From positions 1 through 64,000 of the forward strand of contig DATCMU010000034.1 in the NCBI GenBank assembly GCA_036563245.1: 64,000 bases of DNA, given 5' to 3'. Made by a program: the position numbers and the translations under genes. Numbering within the stretch: the stretch's first letter is position 1; each line of letters begins with the position of its first letter. Shown one piece after another: positions 48,401-56,380 of this stretch. The notes beneath the pieces are model-generated. The model worked only from the letters and a program-made list of their open reading frames with translations, ran no database searches and was not told the origin of the DNA. Source of the DNA: DATCMU01 sp036563245 (GTDB taxonomy: Bacteria > Pseudomonadota > Alphaproteobacteria > Rhizobiales > Devosiaceae).

Positions 48401-49999
48401 ATGGGCCAGATGAACAATCGACTGCTCGGTGAGACCATACGTTCCGTGGCGGCCAGCGTCTCGCTCAACGATGTTCCCGCTACCCTCGTCACCGAGGCGG
48501 TTCTGCGGCACGAAGGCACGCTGACCGCCGATGGTGCGTTCACTGCCGTCACCGGTGAGCATACCGGCCGTTCGCCCAGGGACAAGTTCATCGTGGAGGA
48601 CGATCTCACGCGCAATCTCGTGTGGTGGGACAATGCCAAGGCGATGAGCCCGCAGCAATTCGAACTCCTGCTCGCCGATTTTGTCGAAGCGGCACGCGGC
48701 AAGGAGCTCTTTGCCCAGCAATTGTTCGCCGGCGCCGATGTCGCCCACCAGATGGACGTCGAGGTCTACACGGAAAAGGCCTGGCACGCCCTGTTCATTC
48801 GCAACCTGCTCATTCGTCCCTCGCATAACGGGCTGGAGAACTTCACGCCCGGCGTGACGATCCTGCAATTGCCCAGCTTCAAGGCCGATCCGGCCCGGCA
48901 CGGCACGCGCTCCGAGACGGTGATTGCGCTCGATTTCACCCGCAATATCGTGCTCATCGGCGGCTCCGCCTATGCCGGAGAAGTCAAGAAGAGCGTGTTC
49001 TCCCTGTTCAATTTCCACGCGCCGGCCAATGGGGTGCTGCCCATGCACTGCTCGGCCAATATCGGCAAGGAAGGCGAAACGACCCTGTTCTTCGGCCTCT
49101 CGGGGACCGGCAAGACCACCCTGTCGACCGATCCGGAACGCGTGTTGATCGGCGACGACGAGCACGGCTGGACCGATACCGGCATCTTCAATCTCGAGGG
49201 CGGCTGCTATGCCAAGACCGCGAACCTGAGCCGCCGCGCCGAGCCCGAAATCTTTGCCGCGACCGAGCGTTTCGCCACCGTGCTCGAGAACGTTGTGCTG
49301 GACCCGCGCACCCGGACGCCCGATTTCGAGAACCTCTCGCTCACCGAGAACACCCGCGCCGCCTATCCCTTGCTGGCGCTGGAAAACGCCAGCCGTTCGG
49401 GCATCGGACCGACCCCGCGCAACGTCATCCTGCTCACCGCCGATGCCTTTGGGGTCCTGCCCCCCATAGCCCGGCTGACACCGGACCAGGCCATCTATCA
49501 TTTCCTGTCCGGCTACACCGCCAAGGTTGCGGGCACCGAGCGCGGTGTCACCGAGCCGCAGGCCACCTTCTCGGCCTGTTTCGGGGCGCCTTTCATGTCG
49601 CTGCATCCCACCGTCTACGGCAAGATGCTCAAGAAGCGGTTGCGCGAAAGCCTGGCGGAATGCTGGCTGATCAATACCGGCTGGACCGGCGGGCCATACG
49701 GGGTCGGCGAGCGTATCTCGATTGCGGCCACGCGCCGCCTGTTGCGCGAGGCGCTCTCGGGGGACCTGGCGCATGTCGAAATGCGCATCGATCCGATCTT
49801 CGGCTTTGCGGTGCCGCGAGCGGTCGAGGGTATCGACCCCGCATTGCTCGATCCACGCTCGAACTGGTCCGATCCGGTCGCATACGACGCGCAGGCCGCC
49901 AAGCTGGTGGGGCTTTTCGAAGCCAATTTCGAGAAGTTCGCGGCAGCCGATACCGAGGTGGCCGACGCAGGGCCGCACCTGCCGGTCGCCGCGGAGTAG
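48401..49999 (+). CDS. pckA: Phosphoenolpyruvate carboxykinase (ATP)
   Basis: A 532-residue ATP-dependent PEP carboxykinase, which converts oxaloacetate and ATP to PEP and CO2 as the entry to gluconeogenesis. GEHTGRSPRDKFIV and MDVEVYTEKAWHALF are early blocks, FGLSGTGKTTLSTD is the kinase P-loop, and IGDDEHGW provides the second metal-binding motif. VTEPQATFSACFGAPF completes the family. ATG at 48401 is chosen by homology; MNNRLLGE at 48410 is an alternative. It is divergent from chvI, the standard rhizobial arrangement. Confidence 0.96.
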   Translation: MGQMNNRLLGETIRSVAASVSLNDVPATLVTEAVLRHEGTLTADGAFTAVTGEHTGRSPRDKFIVEDDLTRNLVWWDNAKAMSPQQFELLLADFVEAARGKELFAQQLFAGADVAHQMDVEVYTEKAWHALFIRNLLIRPSHNGLENFTPGVTILQLPSFKADPARHGTRSETVIALDFTRNIVLIGGSAYAGEVKKSVFSLFNFHAPANGVLPMHCSANIGKEGETTLFFGLSGTGKTTLSTDPERVLIGDDEHGWTDTGIFNLEGGCYAKTANLSRRAEPEIFAATERFATVLENVVLDPRTRTPDFENLSLTENTRAAYPLLALENASRSGIGPTPRNVILLTADAFGVLPPIARLTPDQAIYHFLSGYTAKVAGTERGVTEPQATFSACFGAPFMSLHPTVYGKMLKKRLRESLAECWLINTGWTGGPYGVGERISIAATRRLLREALSGDLAHVEMRIDPIFGFAVPRAVEGIDPALLDPRSNWSDPVAYDAQAAKLVGLFEANFEKFAAADTEVADAGPHLPVAAE

Positions 50000-50070
50000 G
50001 GCAGTCGCTTTTATTGGTCTCCCAGGCGAGGGGTCGCTGGTTCGCCGGCGGCCCTTCTGCCTGCCAGGGG

Positions 50071-50550
50071 TTACCCGCGGGCGCGGTTCAGGGCCTGGCC
50101 GAAGACCTGGGCAAAACTGGCCTTGTCGTCCGGATTGAGGAAGGCGCCGATCTCGAGCACTTCGGCCCGGTTGCGCAAGGCGATCCGCACCACCCGGTCG
50201 AAATAGTCTCGATCCACCTCGAGCCGCACCCAGAACGGGTTGAATTCATAGGTCCGCTCCCGGCCCCTGGGCGTGACGTGCCGCACCCGCAGCGCATCGG
50301 AGAACAGCGTCACCTCTTCGTAGCGATCCCCGTCGCGCAGCGAATGGCGCATGGCCCAGTAGAGCGCGGCGACATCGACCAGCATCAGCCCCACGATCGG
50401 CCATGCGCCGATGGAAACGAAGAACAGGCCCGGAATGCTCACAAGTATCGCGGCCAGCGCAACCACCAGGTGGATGCCGCGCAGGGACAACGCCCGATGC
50501 GGCGTCAGCAACGCGGAGAAAAGCGGCGGGCTTTGCATTTGAGTTGCCAT
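50071..50550 (-). CDS. DUF2244 domain-containing membrane protein
   Basis: A 159-residue protein with two closely spaced transmembrane helices (about residues 24-65) and a soluble C-terminal domain (RERTYEFNPFWVRLEVDRD) characteristic of DUF2244. It is a conserved alphaproteobacterial protein of unknown function, usually found next to nth. It is divergent from nth (110 bp apart) and convergent with pckA. Confidence 0.88.
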   Translation of the reverse strand: MATQMQSPPLFSALLTPHRALSLRGIHLVVALAAILVSIPGLFFVSIGAWPIVGLMLVDVAALYWAMRHSLRDGDRYEEVTLFSDALRVRHVTPRGRERTYEFNPFWVRLEVDRDYFDRVVRIALRNRAEVLEIGAFLNPDDKASFAQVFGQALNRARG

Positions 50551-50659
50551 GGCAAGCCAATTATAGAGCAGTTCAGGGTCGAAGCGTCAGCGGGATTCGT
50601 CCACCCGGGAGACACCGCGATCCCGCTTTCTCCCAAGCCTTCCAGATAGGGAATTGCAT

Positions 50660-51319
50660 ATGGCAAGAAAAGCGACATTAAGGCGCATGGCGCCCGATGC
50701 TGTCGAGGCGATGTTCGCAACATTTGCCGCCGCCAATCCCGAACCCGTGGGCGAGCTCGAATACGTCAATCCCTTCACCCTGCTTGTTGCGGTCGTGCTG
50801 AGCGCCCAGGCCACCGATGCCGGCGTCAACAAGGCGACGCGCGCCCTTTTCGCGGTGGCCGATACGCCCGAAAAGATGGCGGCGCTCGGCGAGGAGGGCA
50901 TCCGCGAGCATATCAAGACCATCGGGCTCTACCGCAACAAGGCCAGGCACGTATTCGCCCTGTCCAGGGCGCTGATCGCCAGCCACGGTTCAAGGGTGCC
51001 GCAAAGCCGCGAGGCGCTCGAGAGCCTGCCCGGCGTCGGACGCAAGACCGCCAATGTCGTGCTCAACATCGCCTTCGGGCAGCCCACGATTGCGGTGGAC
51101 ACGCACCTTTTCCGCGTCGCCAACCGGACCGGCCTTGCGCCGGGAAAGACGCCCCTCGAGGTCGAGAAGGGGCTCCTTTCGGTGATCCCGCCCAAATACC
51201 TCCTGCACGCCCACCACTGGCTGATCCTGCACGGGCGCTATGTGTGCAAGGCCCGCAAGCCCGATTGTGCGCACTGCATTGTTGCAAAATGGTGCCTTTT
51301 CGGGGACAAGACGGCCTGA
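50660..51319 (+). CDS. nth: Endonuclease III
   Basis: A 219-residue DNA glycosylase/AP lyase that removes oxidised pyrimidines. LSAQATDAGVN and LPGVGRKTANVVLN form the helix-hairpin-helix with the catalytic Lys. VDTHLFRVANR carries the catalytic Asp. The 4Fe-4S ligands CKARKPDCAHCIVAKWC keep the exact C-x6-C-x2-C-x5-C spacing. ATG at 50660 has AGGGA before it; a TTG 6 bp upstream is less likely. Confidence 0.96.
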   Translation: MARKATLRRMAPDAVEAMFATFAAANPEPVGELEYVNPFTLLVAVVLSAQATDAGVNKATRALFAVADTPEKMAALGEEGIREHIKTIGLYRNKARHVFALSRALIASHGSRVPQSREALESLPGVGRKTANVVLNIAFGQPTIAVDTHLFRVANRTGLAPGKTPLEVEKGLLSVIPPKYLLHAHHWLILHGRYVCKARKPDCAHCIVAKWCLFGDKTA

Positions 51320-51385
51320 CGCCGGACCCGTTGCACGCGAAACCGGCGGCCCGCCCATTCCAGGATCGGTCCCGAGAACCTGCCC

Positions 51386-52390
51386 ATGAGCTCCGCCCGG
51401 CACGATGTCCTTACGATCGGCAACGCCATTGTCGATGTGATCGCAAGGGTCGATGACGAGTTCCTCGAGCGCGAGGGGCTCAACAAGTCCATCATGCACC
51501 TGATCGACGAGCCGCGCGCCGAATATCTCTACGACATGCTGCCCGACCACAAGCGCCAGATTTCCGGCGGCTCTTCGGCCAACACGGCAGCGGGCGTGGC
51601 TTCGCTGGGCGGTCGCGCCGCGTTCGTGGGCAAGGTGGCCGCGGACCCGCTTGGCGATTTCTTCGAGAACGACCTTCGGCTCGGCGGCGTCACCTATGAG
51701 ACATCGCGGCTCTCCGGCGGCGCGGCGACCGCGCGCTCCATGATCATGGTCACCGCCGATGGCGAGCGGACCATGAACACCTATCTGGGCGCGTGCCAGC
51801 AACTCACCAGGGCCGATATCGACGAGGCCGTGATCGGCGCCGCGACCATCACCTATATGGAAGGGTATCTATGGGATCCGCCCGAAGCCAAGAAGGCGTT
51901 CGTGCTGGCCGCCCACTATGCCCACAAGCAGGAGCGGGCGACGGCGATAACCCTGTCCGACCCGTTCTGCGTCAATCGCTATCGCGATGAGTTCCTCGAC
52001 CTGATCCGCTCCCGCACCGTGGATTATGTGTTCGCCAATCTCGAAGAGCTCAAGGCGCTCTACGAGACCGACAATATCCACAATGCGGTGCACCAGGTGG
52101 CCGAGGATGCCGAGATCGCGGCGGTCACCCTTGGCGCCGAGGGGGCGATGGTCATCGCGAATGGCGAAATCGTCACGGTCCCGGCTTTCCATGTCGACAC
52201 CGTCGAGGACGTGACCGGGGCCGGTGACCAGTTTGCCGCCGGGTTCCTGCTCGGCATGTCGCGCGGCCAGGACCTCGGGGAGGCCTTGCGCGCGGGTTGC
52301 CTGGCGGCCTCCGAGGTCATCACCCATATCGGCGCCAGGCCACTCGTCAACCTGCGTGAACTGGCCGACGGACACGGCCTCGCGGTTTGA
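51386..52390 (+). CDS. Adenosine kinase (PfkB family)
   Basis: A 334-residue PfkB kinase of the alphaproteobacterial adenosine kinase group. The N-terminus is DVLTIGNAIVDVIARVDD, then SGGSSANTAAGVASLGG (nucleoside-binding signature 1) and DVTGAGDQFAAGFLLG with the catalytic Asp. It would phosphorylate adenosine to AMP, salvaging adenosine released by AhcY. It starts 66 bp after nth. Another sugar or nucleoside substrate cannot be excluded for PfkB proteins. Confidence 0.87.
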   Translation: MSSARHDVLTIGNAIVDVIARVDDEFLEREGLNKSIMHLIDEPRAEYLYDMLPDHKRQISGGSSANTAAGVASLGGRAAFVGKVAADPLGDFFENDLRLGGVTYETSRLSGGAATARSMIMVTADGERTMNTYLGACQQLTRADIDEAVIGAATITYMEGYLWDPPEAKKAFVLAAHYAHKQERATAITLSDPFCVNRYRDEFLDLIRSRTVDYVFANLEELKALYETDNIHNAVHQVAEDAEIAAVTLGAEGAMVIANGEIVTVPAFHVDTVEDVTGAGDQFAAGFLLGMSRGQDLGEALRAGCLAASEVITHIGARPLVNLRELADGHGLAV

Positions 52391-52442
52391 AAGACGGTCC
52401 GGGCCGGGCGGTCAACCGGTACCAACTCGACCCGGAAATGCT

Positions 52443-53729
52443 TCAGTAGCCCGCGGCCTGCGGGATGAACAGCACCAGTTGGGGAAAGAGGATGATCAGC
52501 AGTAGCGCGATCACCAGCGTGAAGATGAAGCTCCAGATTTCCCGGATCATCTCCCCAAGCGGGATCCTCGATATGCCGCTGATCAGGAACAGCAGTTCGC
52601 CATAGGGCGGGGTGATCAGCCCGATCATCATGTTGACGATGATGACAACGCCGAAATGCACCGGATCGATGCCAAGCGCGTGCACCGACGGCAGCAGGAT
52701 CGGCACCATCACCAAAAGCATCAGAAGCGTGTCGAATATGGCGCCGAGCACCAGGAACAGGGCCGCCGTGACCAGGAGGAACGCCAGGGGCGACAGCGAC
52801 ATCGAGGCGATCCAGTTGGCCACCATGTTGGGGATCTGCTCGCCGGCGACCACGTAGTTGAAGAACAGTGCGCCGACCACGGTGATCGCGACGATCGCGG
52901 TGCCGCGCGCCGAGGCGAGCAGGGTCTGCCACATCGTGCGCCAGGTCATGTCGCGGTACATCACGGCCAGGATGATGGCATAGAGCGCGGCCACGGCGGC
53001 CGCCTCTGTGGGCGTGACCGCGCCAGAATATATCCCGCCCAGAAGGATCGCGGGCAGCAGCAGCGGGGGAAAGGCCCGGATCGAAGTCACGCGGGCCTCG
53101 GGCAGCGTGAAGGTCTCCTCGACCGGGAAGTCCTGCCGGCGCGCCACGATGAAGGTCTGGATGGAAAGCACAAGCCCCATCAGCAGTCCGGGCACGATGC
53201 CGGCCAGAAAGAGCGCGCCGATCGATGTCCCCGAGATCGCGCCGTAGATCACCATGGGAATCGAGGGCGGGATGATCGGCCCGATGGTCGCCGACGCCGC
53301 GGTCAGTGCCCCGGCGAATGCGCGCGGATAGCGGTTCTCGCGGGTCATCATGTCGATCATCAGCTTGCCGGGGCCGGCGGCGTCGGCCAGCGCGCTGCCG
53401 CTCATTCCGGCGAATATGATGCTGACGATGATGTTCACATAGGCCAGGCCACCGCGCACCCGGCCGACGATCAGCGCGACGAATCTCAGCAATCGGGTCG
53501 AAATGCTCGATGCCGTCATCACTTCGGCCGCGAAGATGAACAGCGGCACGGCAAGCAGGATGAAGGACGAGAACAGCCCGTTGATGCCTTGCGCGGCGAC
53601 AAGCCCGATATCCCTGCCGGTGACAAGCAGATAGGCGAAGCCGCTGACGATCATGGCAAACCCGATCGGTACGCCGATGGCGCCGGCCGCCAGAAACAGC
53701 ACCAGCATGAATGCGGCAGCAAGGCTCAT
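52443..53729 (-). CDS. TRAP transporter large permease (DctM)
   Basis: A 428-residue, roughly 12-helix membrane protein of the DctM family, the sodium-dependent elevator component of tripartite ATP-independent periplasmic transporters. GMSGSALADAAGPGKLMID and SATIGPIIPPSIPMVIYG are the signature blocks. It moves the ligand delivered by the binding protein at 54291-55316. ATG at 53729 (MSLAAAFML) is preferred to an upstream opening because AGGGAG lies about 9 nt before it. One base separates it from dctQ. Confidence 0.93.
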   Translation of the reverse strand: MSLAAAFMLVLFLAAGAIGVPIGFAMIVSGFAYLLVTGRDIGLVAAQGINGLFSSFILLAVPLFIFAAEVMTASSISTRLLRFVALIVGRVRGGLAYVNIIVSIIFAGMSGSALADAAGPGKLMIDMMTRENRYPRAFAGALTAASATIGPIIPPSIPMVIYGAISGTSIGALFLAGIVPGLLMGLVLSIQTFIVARRQDFPVEETFTLPEARVTSIRAFPPLLLPAILLGGIYSGAVTPTEAAAVAALYAIILAVMYRDMTWRTMWQTLLASARGTAIVAITVVGALFFNYVVAGEQIPNMVANWIASMSLSPLAFLLVTAALFLVLGAIFDTLLMLLVMVPILLPSVHALGIDPVHFGVVIIVNMMIGLITPPYGELLFLISGISRIPLGEMIREIWSFIFTLVIALLLIILFPQLVLFIPQAAGY

Positions 53730-53730
53730 G

Positions 53731-54213
53731 CTAGAGCTCCCTGTCCCAGTCGCCACGCATCAGGCGCGCGATCCGAATTGCGGAATTGACGATGAGCAAT
53801 ATGAGGAAGACGCCGAACGCGCCGAACACCACGGTCATCGGAAGCCGCAGGGTGGGCGATTTCTGGCGCGCCGTGAAGGCGATATAGTCGTAGTTCCCGT
53901 AGAGCGTGAGGACGAGCACCACCAGGATCAGACCGGTGCCCGCCAGGGCGAGAATGCGACGCATCTTCGGCGAAACGGATTCATAGATCAGGTTGAAGGC
54001 CACGTGCTCGCGCTCCTTCACGATCGTCGCCGCCCCCACGCAGACGATCCATACATAGAGGATGCCGGCGACTTCCTGGGTCCACGAAAGCGGGTTGTCC
54101 AGCACGTAGCGGAAGAAGACCTGCAGCACGAAAATGATGAAAAGGGCGGCAAAGCCAAGCACGCAGAACCACTCCGCCACCTTGGATACCAGCCCCCAGA
54201 ACGACTTGATCAC
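53731..54213 (-). CDS. TRAP transporter small permease (DctQ)
   Basis: A 160-residue protein with four transmembrane helices, the DctQ layout: N-terminal FIIFVLQVFFRYVLDNPLSWTQEVA is the typical second-helix region, and ILYVWIVCVGAATIVKEREHVAF follows. It forms the small membrane subunit that scaffolds DctM. It follows the binding-protein gene after a 77-bp gap that contains a perfect hairpin. Confidence 0.92.
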   Translation of the reverse strand: MIKSFWGLVSKVAEWFCVLGFAALFIIFVLQVFFRYVLDNPLSWTQEVAGILYVWIVCVGAATIVKEREHVAFNLIYESVSPKMRRILALAGTGLILVVLVLTLYGNYDYIAFTARQKSPTLRLPMTVVFGAFGVFLILLIVNSAIRIARLMRGDWDREL

Positions 54214-54235
54214 CCGTCACCACCCCATCACGGCA

Positions 54236-54257
54236 GCCGCGGCCCATGGGCCGCGGC
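54236..54257 (-). other. Perfect hairpin between dctP and dctQ genes
   Basis: GCCGCGGCC (54236-54244) and GGCCGCGGC (54249-54257) pair perfectly around a CATG loop, a 22-bp palindrome. On the minus strand it follows the binding-protein stop by 33 nt. No U-run follows, so it more likely protects or partly attenuates the message, lowering permease relative to binding protein. Confidence 0.55.
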
Positions 54258-54290
54258 CTGGAAGGTTGAAGTCCTGGATTGGACCGGCGC

Positions 54291-55316
54291 CTAGAGCGCG
54301 TTGATCCGGTCAAGCAGGCCCGCGGGCCAGTCCTTGGCGTAGTCGCTGGCCAGATAGACGCTCTGGACGTGGCTGCGGAAGGCCTCAAGGTTCGGCGTTG
54401 TGACCTTGAGCCCCTTGGATTCGAGCAGGCTCGTACCCTCGGCCTCCGTCGCTAGCGTGCCCTGGTCGACGAATTGGGCCTGTGCGGTCACCGCGTCGCT
54501 CACCACCTGCTTCTCGTCGTCGCTCAAACCGTTCCAGAAGGAGTTGGACATGGCAAAGAACAACGGCGCCACCATGTGCGCGGTCAGTACAAGTTGCTCG
54601 CTGACTTCATAGAACTTGGCGGCGATCATGTCGGCGATCGGGTTCTCGAGGCCGTCGACCGTGCCGGTCGAAAGCGCAAGGTACACCTCGTCGAACGCCA
54701 CGGGCGTGGGATTGGCGCCCAGCGCGCGGCCGAGAAACTGCCAGGTATCGGAACCCGGAACGCGCAGCTTGAGCCCGGCGAGATCCGCCGGCGTCTGGAC
54801 GTCCTTGGCCTTGCGCAGGATCACATGGCGCGTGCCCAGGTACTGGGACCCCAGAATGGAGACATCCATCTCGCTGGCAACCCGGCTGCGATACTCGGTG
54901 GCCACATCGCTGTCGTCGAATACCTTGTGCAAATGCGCCGCGTCGCGCAGCAGATACCCGGCAGTGTAGATGGAATATTCGGGGATATAGCTGGCAATGT
55001 CCTGCGGCGAGATCATGCCCACTTCGAGATTGCCGCGCTGCATTGCGGGGATCTCGGTGCCCTGGTCGAACAGCGTCGCGTTGAGGTAGACTTCCACTGC
55101 AAGGGTGGGCGACTTGGCCTCGACCATTTCCTTGAACTTCATCAGGCCCTTGGCCTGCCATTCCGCATCCGGGCTGGGCGTGGAAATACGGATCACCTTC
55201 TTGTCCTGGGCGAGGACGCCCTTCGTGAAGATGGCCGGCGCCGCGAGGGCGGCGCCCGATACCGCCAGTAGGGTTCTGCGTGTAATCCTGCTTGTGCCGT
55301 GCTTGCTGTTGTTCAC
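54291..55316 (-). CDS. TRAP transporter substrate-binding protein (DctP)
   Basis: A 341-residue periplasmic binding protein. Its signal peptide has a twin-arginine motif (TRRTLLAVSG, Arg13-Arg14) and a hydrophobic stretch ending ALAAPAIFTKGVLA, so Tat export of a folded protein is likely. LRVPGSDTWQFLGRALGANPTPVAFDEVYLALSTG is the DctP ligand region, whose Arg binds a carboxylate. The ligand is therefore probably an organic or sugar acid. It is the first transporter gene after gntR (20-bp gap), so the regulator and transporter form one operon. Confidence 0.92.
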   Translation of the reverse strand: MNNSKHGTSRITRRTLLAVSGAALAAPAIFTKGVLAQDKKVIRISTPSPDAEWQAKGLMKFKEMVEAKSPTLAVEVYLNATLFDQGTEIPAMQRGNLEVGMISPQDIASYIPEYSIYTAGYLLRDAAHLHKVFDDSDVATEYRSRVASEMDVSILGSQYLGTRHVILRKAKDVQTPADLAGLKLRVPGSDTWQFLGRALGANPTPVAFDEVYLALSTGTVDGLENPIADMIAAKFYEVSEQLVLTAHMVAPLFFAMSNSFWNGLSDDEKQVVSDAVTAQAQFVDQGTLATEAEGTSLLESKGLKVTTPNLEAFRSHVQSVYLASDYAKDWPAGLLDRINAL

Positions 55317-55336
55317 CGTCGTCTCCCTTTTTTCGA

Positions 55337-56038
55337 TTAGTCCGGACTATCCCGGCCCGTCGCAGCGGATTTCTCCTTTTCCGACTCGGCAAGGAGGCGC
55401 TCCACTTCGGCGCTGTTATGGGTTTGGGCGAGTTCCGCCGCCCTGGCGGCGTTGCCGCTCACGACCGCGTCCTTGAGGGCGCGGTGGTCTTCGATCAGAT
55501 GGTGGTAGTCGCGCGTGGTCAGGCCGATGTGAATCATCTGGAACCGGACCTGCTGGATCAGCTTCTCATGCTGCTGGATCAACCTCTTGTGGCCCGAAAT
55601 GCCGACCACCGTCCGGTGCAGGTTGAAATCCGCGTCGACAATCGCTTCGCGATTTCCCGAATTGGCGGCCTTCTCGAGCTGGGCGAAGGCCTTCTCGAGC
55701 TGGGTCCGGTCCGCGGGCGTGGCACGTTCGGCGGCCAACCTGGCCCCAAGGCCCTCCAGCACGCCGCGCAGGGTATAGAGTTCCCAGGCTTCGTGCACCG
55801 AGGCGGGCGCCACCTCCCATTTGGTGAAGGCGACCTGGCAGACCAGTCCCTCGGAGGTCAGTTGCATCAGCGCGGACCGGATGGTGCCGCGGCTGACTTC
55901 CAGGTCACGGGCAAGCTCGGTCTCCAGCAGCCGGTGCCCCGGCGGCATCGACCCGTTGACGATCTGTCGCCTTATGCTGTTGGCCGCTTGACGGTCCAGC
56001 AGCCGGTCCTGGGTCTTCAGGCTTTCGAGAGCCACCAT
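55337..56038 (-). CDS. GntR-family regulator with FCD domain
   Basis: A 233-residue regulator. The N-terminal winged helix (RLLETELARDLEVSRGTIRSALMQLTSEGLV) is followed by an all-helical FCD ligand domain (about residues 75-215) with His and Asp residues of the metal-assisted carboxylate site (DADFNLHRTVVGISGH). Such regulators bind sugar acids or dicarboxylates. ATG at 56038 follows AGGAGAGGAACGAGA. It heads the gntR-dctPQM operon and probably binds the AATTGTCAACA sites at 56266-56283, 56338-56349 and 62731-62743. Confidence 0.92.
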   Translation of the reverse strand: MVALESLKTQDRLLDRQAANSIRRQIVNGSMPPGHRLLETELARDLEVSRGTIRSALMQLTSEGLVCQVAFTKWEVAPASVHEAWELYTLRGVLEGLGARLAAERATPADRTQLEKAFAQLEKAANSGNREAIVDADFNLHRTVVGISGHKRLIQQHEKLIQQVRFQMIHIGLTTRDYHHLIEDHRALKDAVVSGNAARAAELAQTHNSAEVERLLAESEKEKSAATGRDSPD

Positions 56039-56265
56039 TCTCGTTCCTCTCCTATCGGTGATTGCAGGCAAGCGCGCCGTTCATACGACACCTGCCGGCA
56101 ATGCCAAAGAGAGCCGACACTTCTGGAGACGGAAATCCGCATGGGCCCTCGACCGGACGCTTCGACTTTTTCGGTCGTGCTTCAGGTCGATAGCCATGCA
56201 CCCCCCTCAATTCTGCCCGGTGCCAGAGCAAGGGCCCGGTTGGATCATTGAGAATGCAGAATAGG

Positions 56266-56283
56266 TCAATTGTCAACAATTGA
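56266..56283. promoter_or_regulatory. Palindrome, probable GntR operator 1
   Basis: TCAATTGTCAACAATTGA has perfect 8-bp arms around CA and lies midway between the divergent gntR and hyuA genes. Its TTGTCAACAA core fits FCD-type GntR operators (T-TGT-n-ACA-A). An 11-bp core, AATTGTCAACA, recurs at 62731-62743. Confidence 0.68.
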
Positions 56284-56337
56284 TTATAGGACGCTGTAAG
56301 TGAGCCGACGCCTGCGTGTCGATTGACACAAAGGAAG

Positions 56338-56349
56338 ATTGCTGACAAT
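56338..56349. promoter_or_regulatory. Probable GntR operator 2
   Basis: ATTGCTGACAAT on the plus strand reads ATTGTCAGCAAT on the complement, matching 11 of 12 bases of the centre of operator 1. It lies 32 bp upstream of the hyuA start, where binding would block that gene. Confidence 0.5.
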
Positions 56350-56380
56350 AAACCATTATGGCATCACTTTGACGGGCGAC

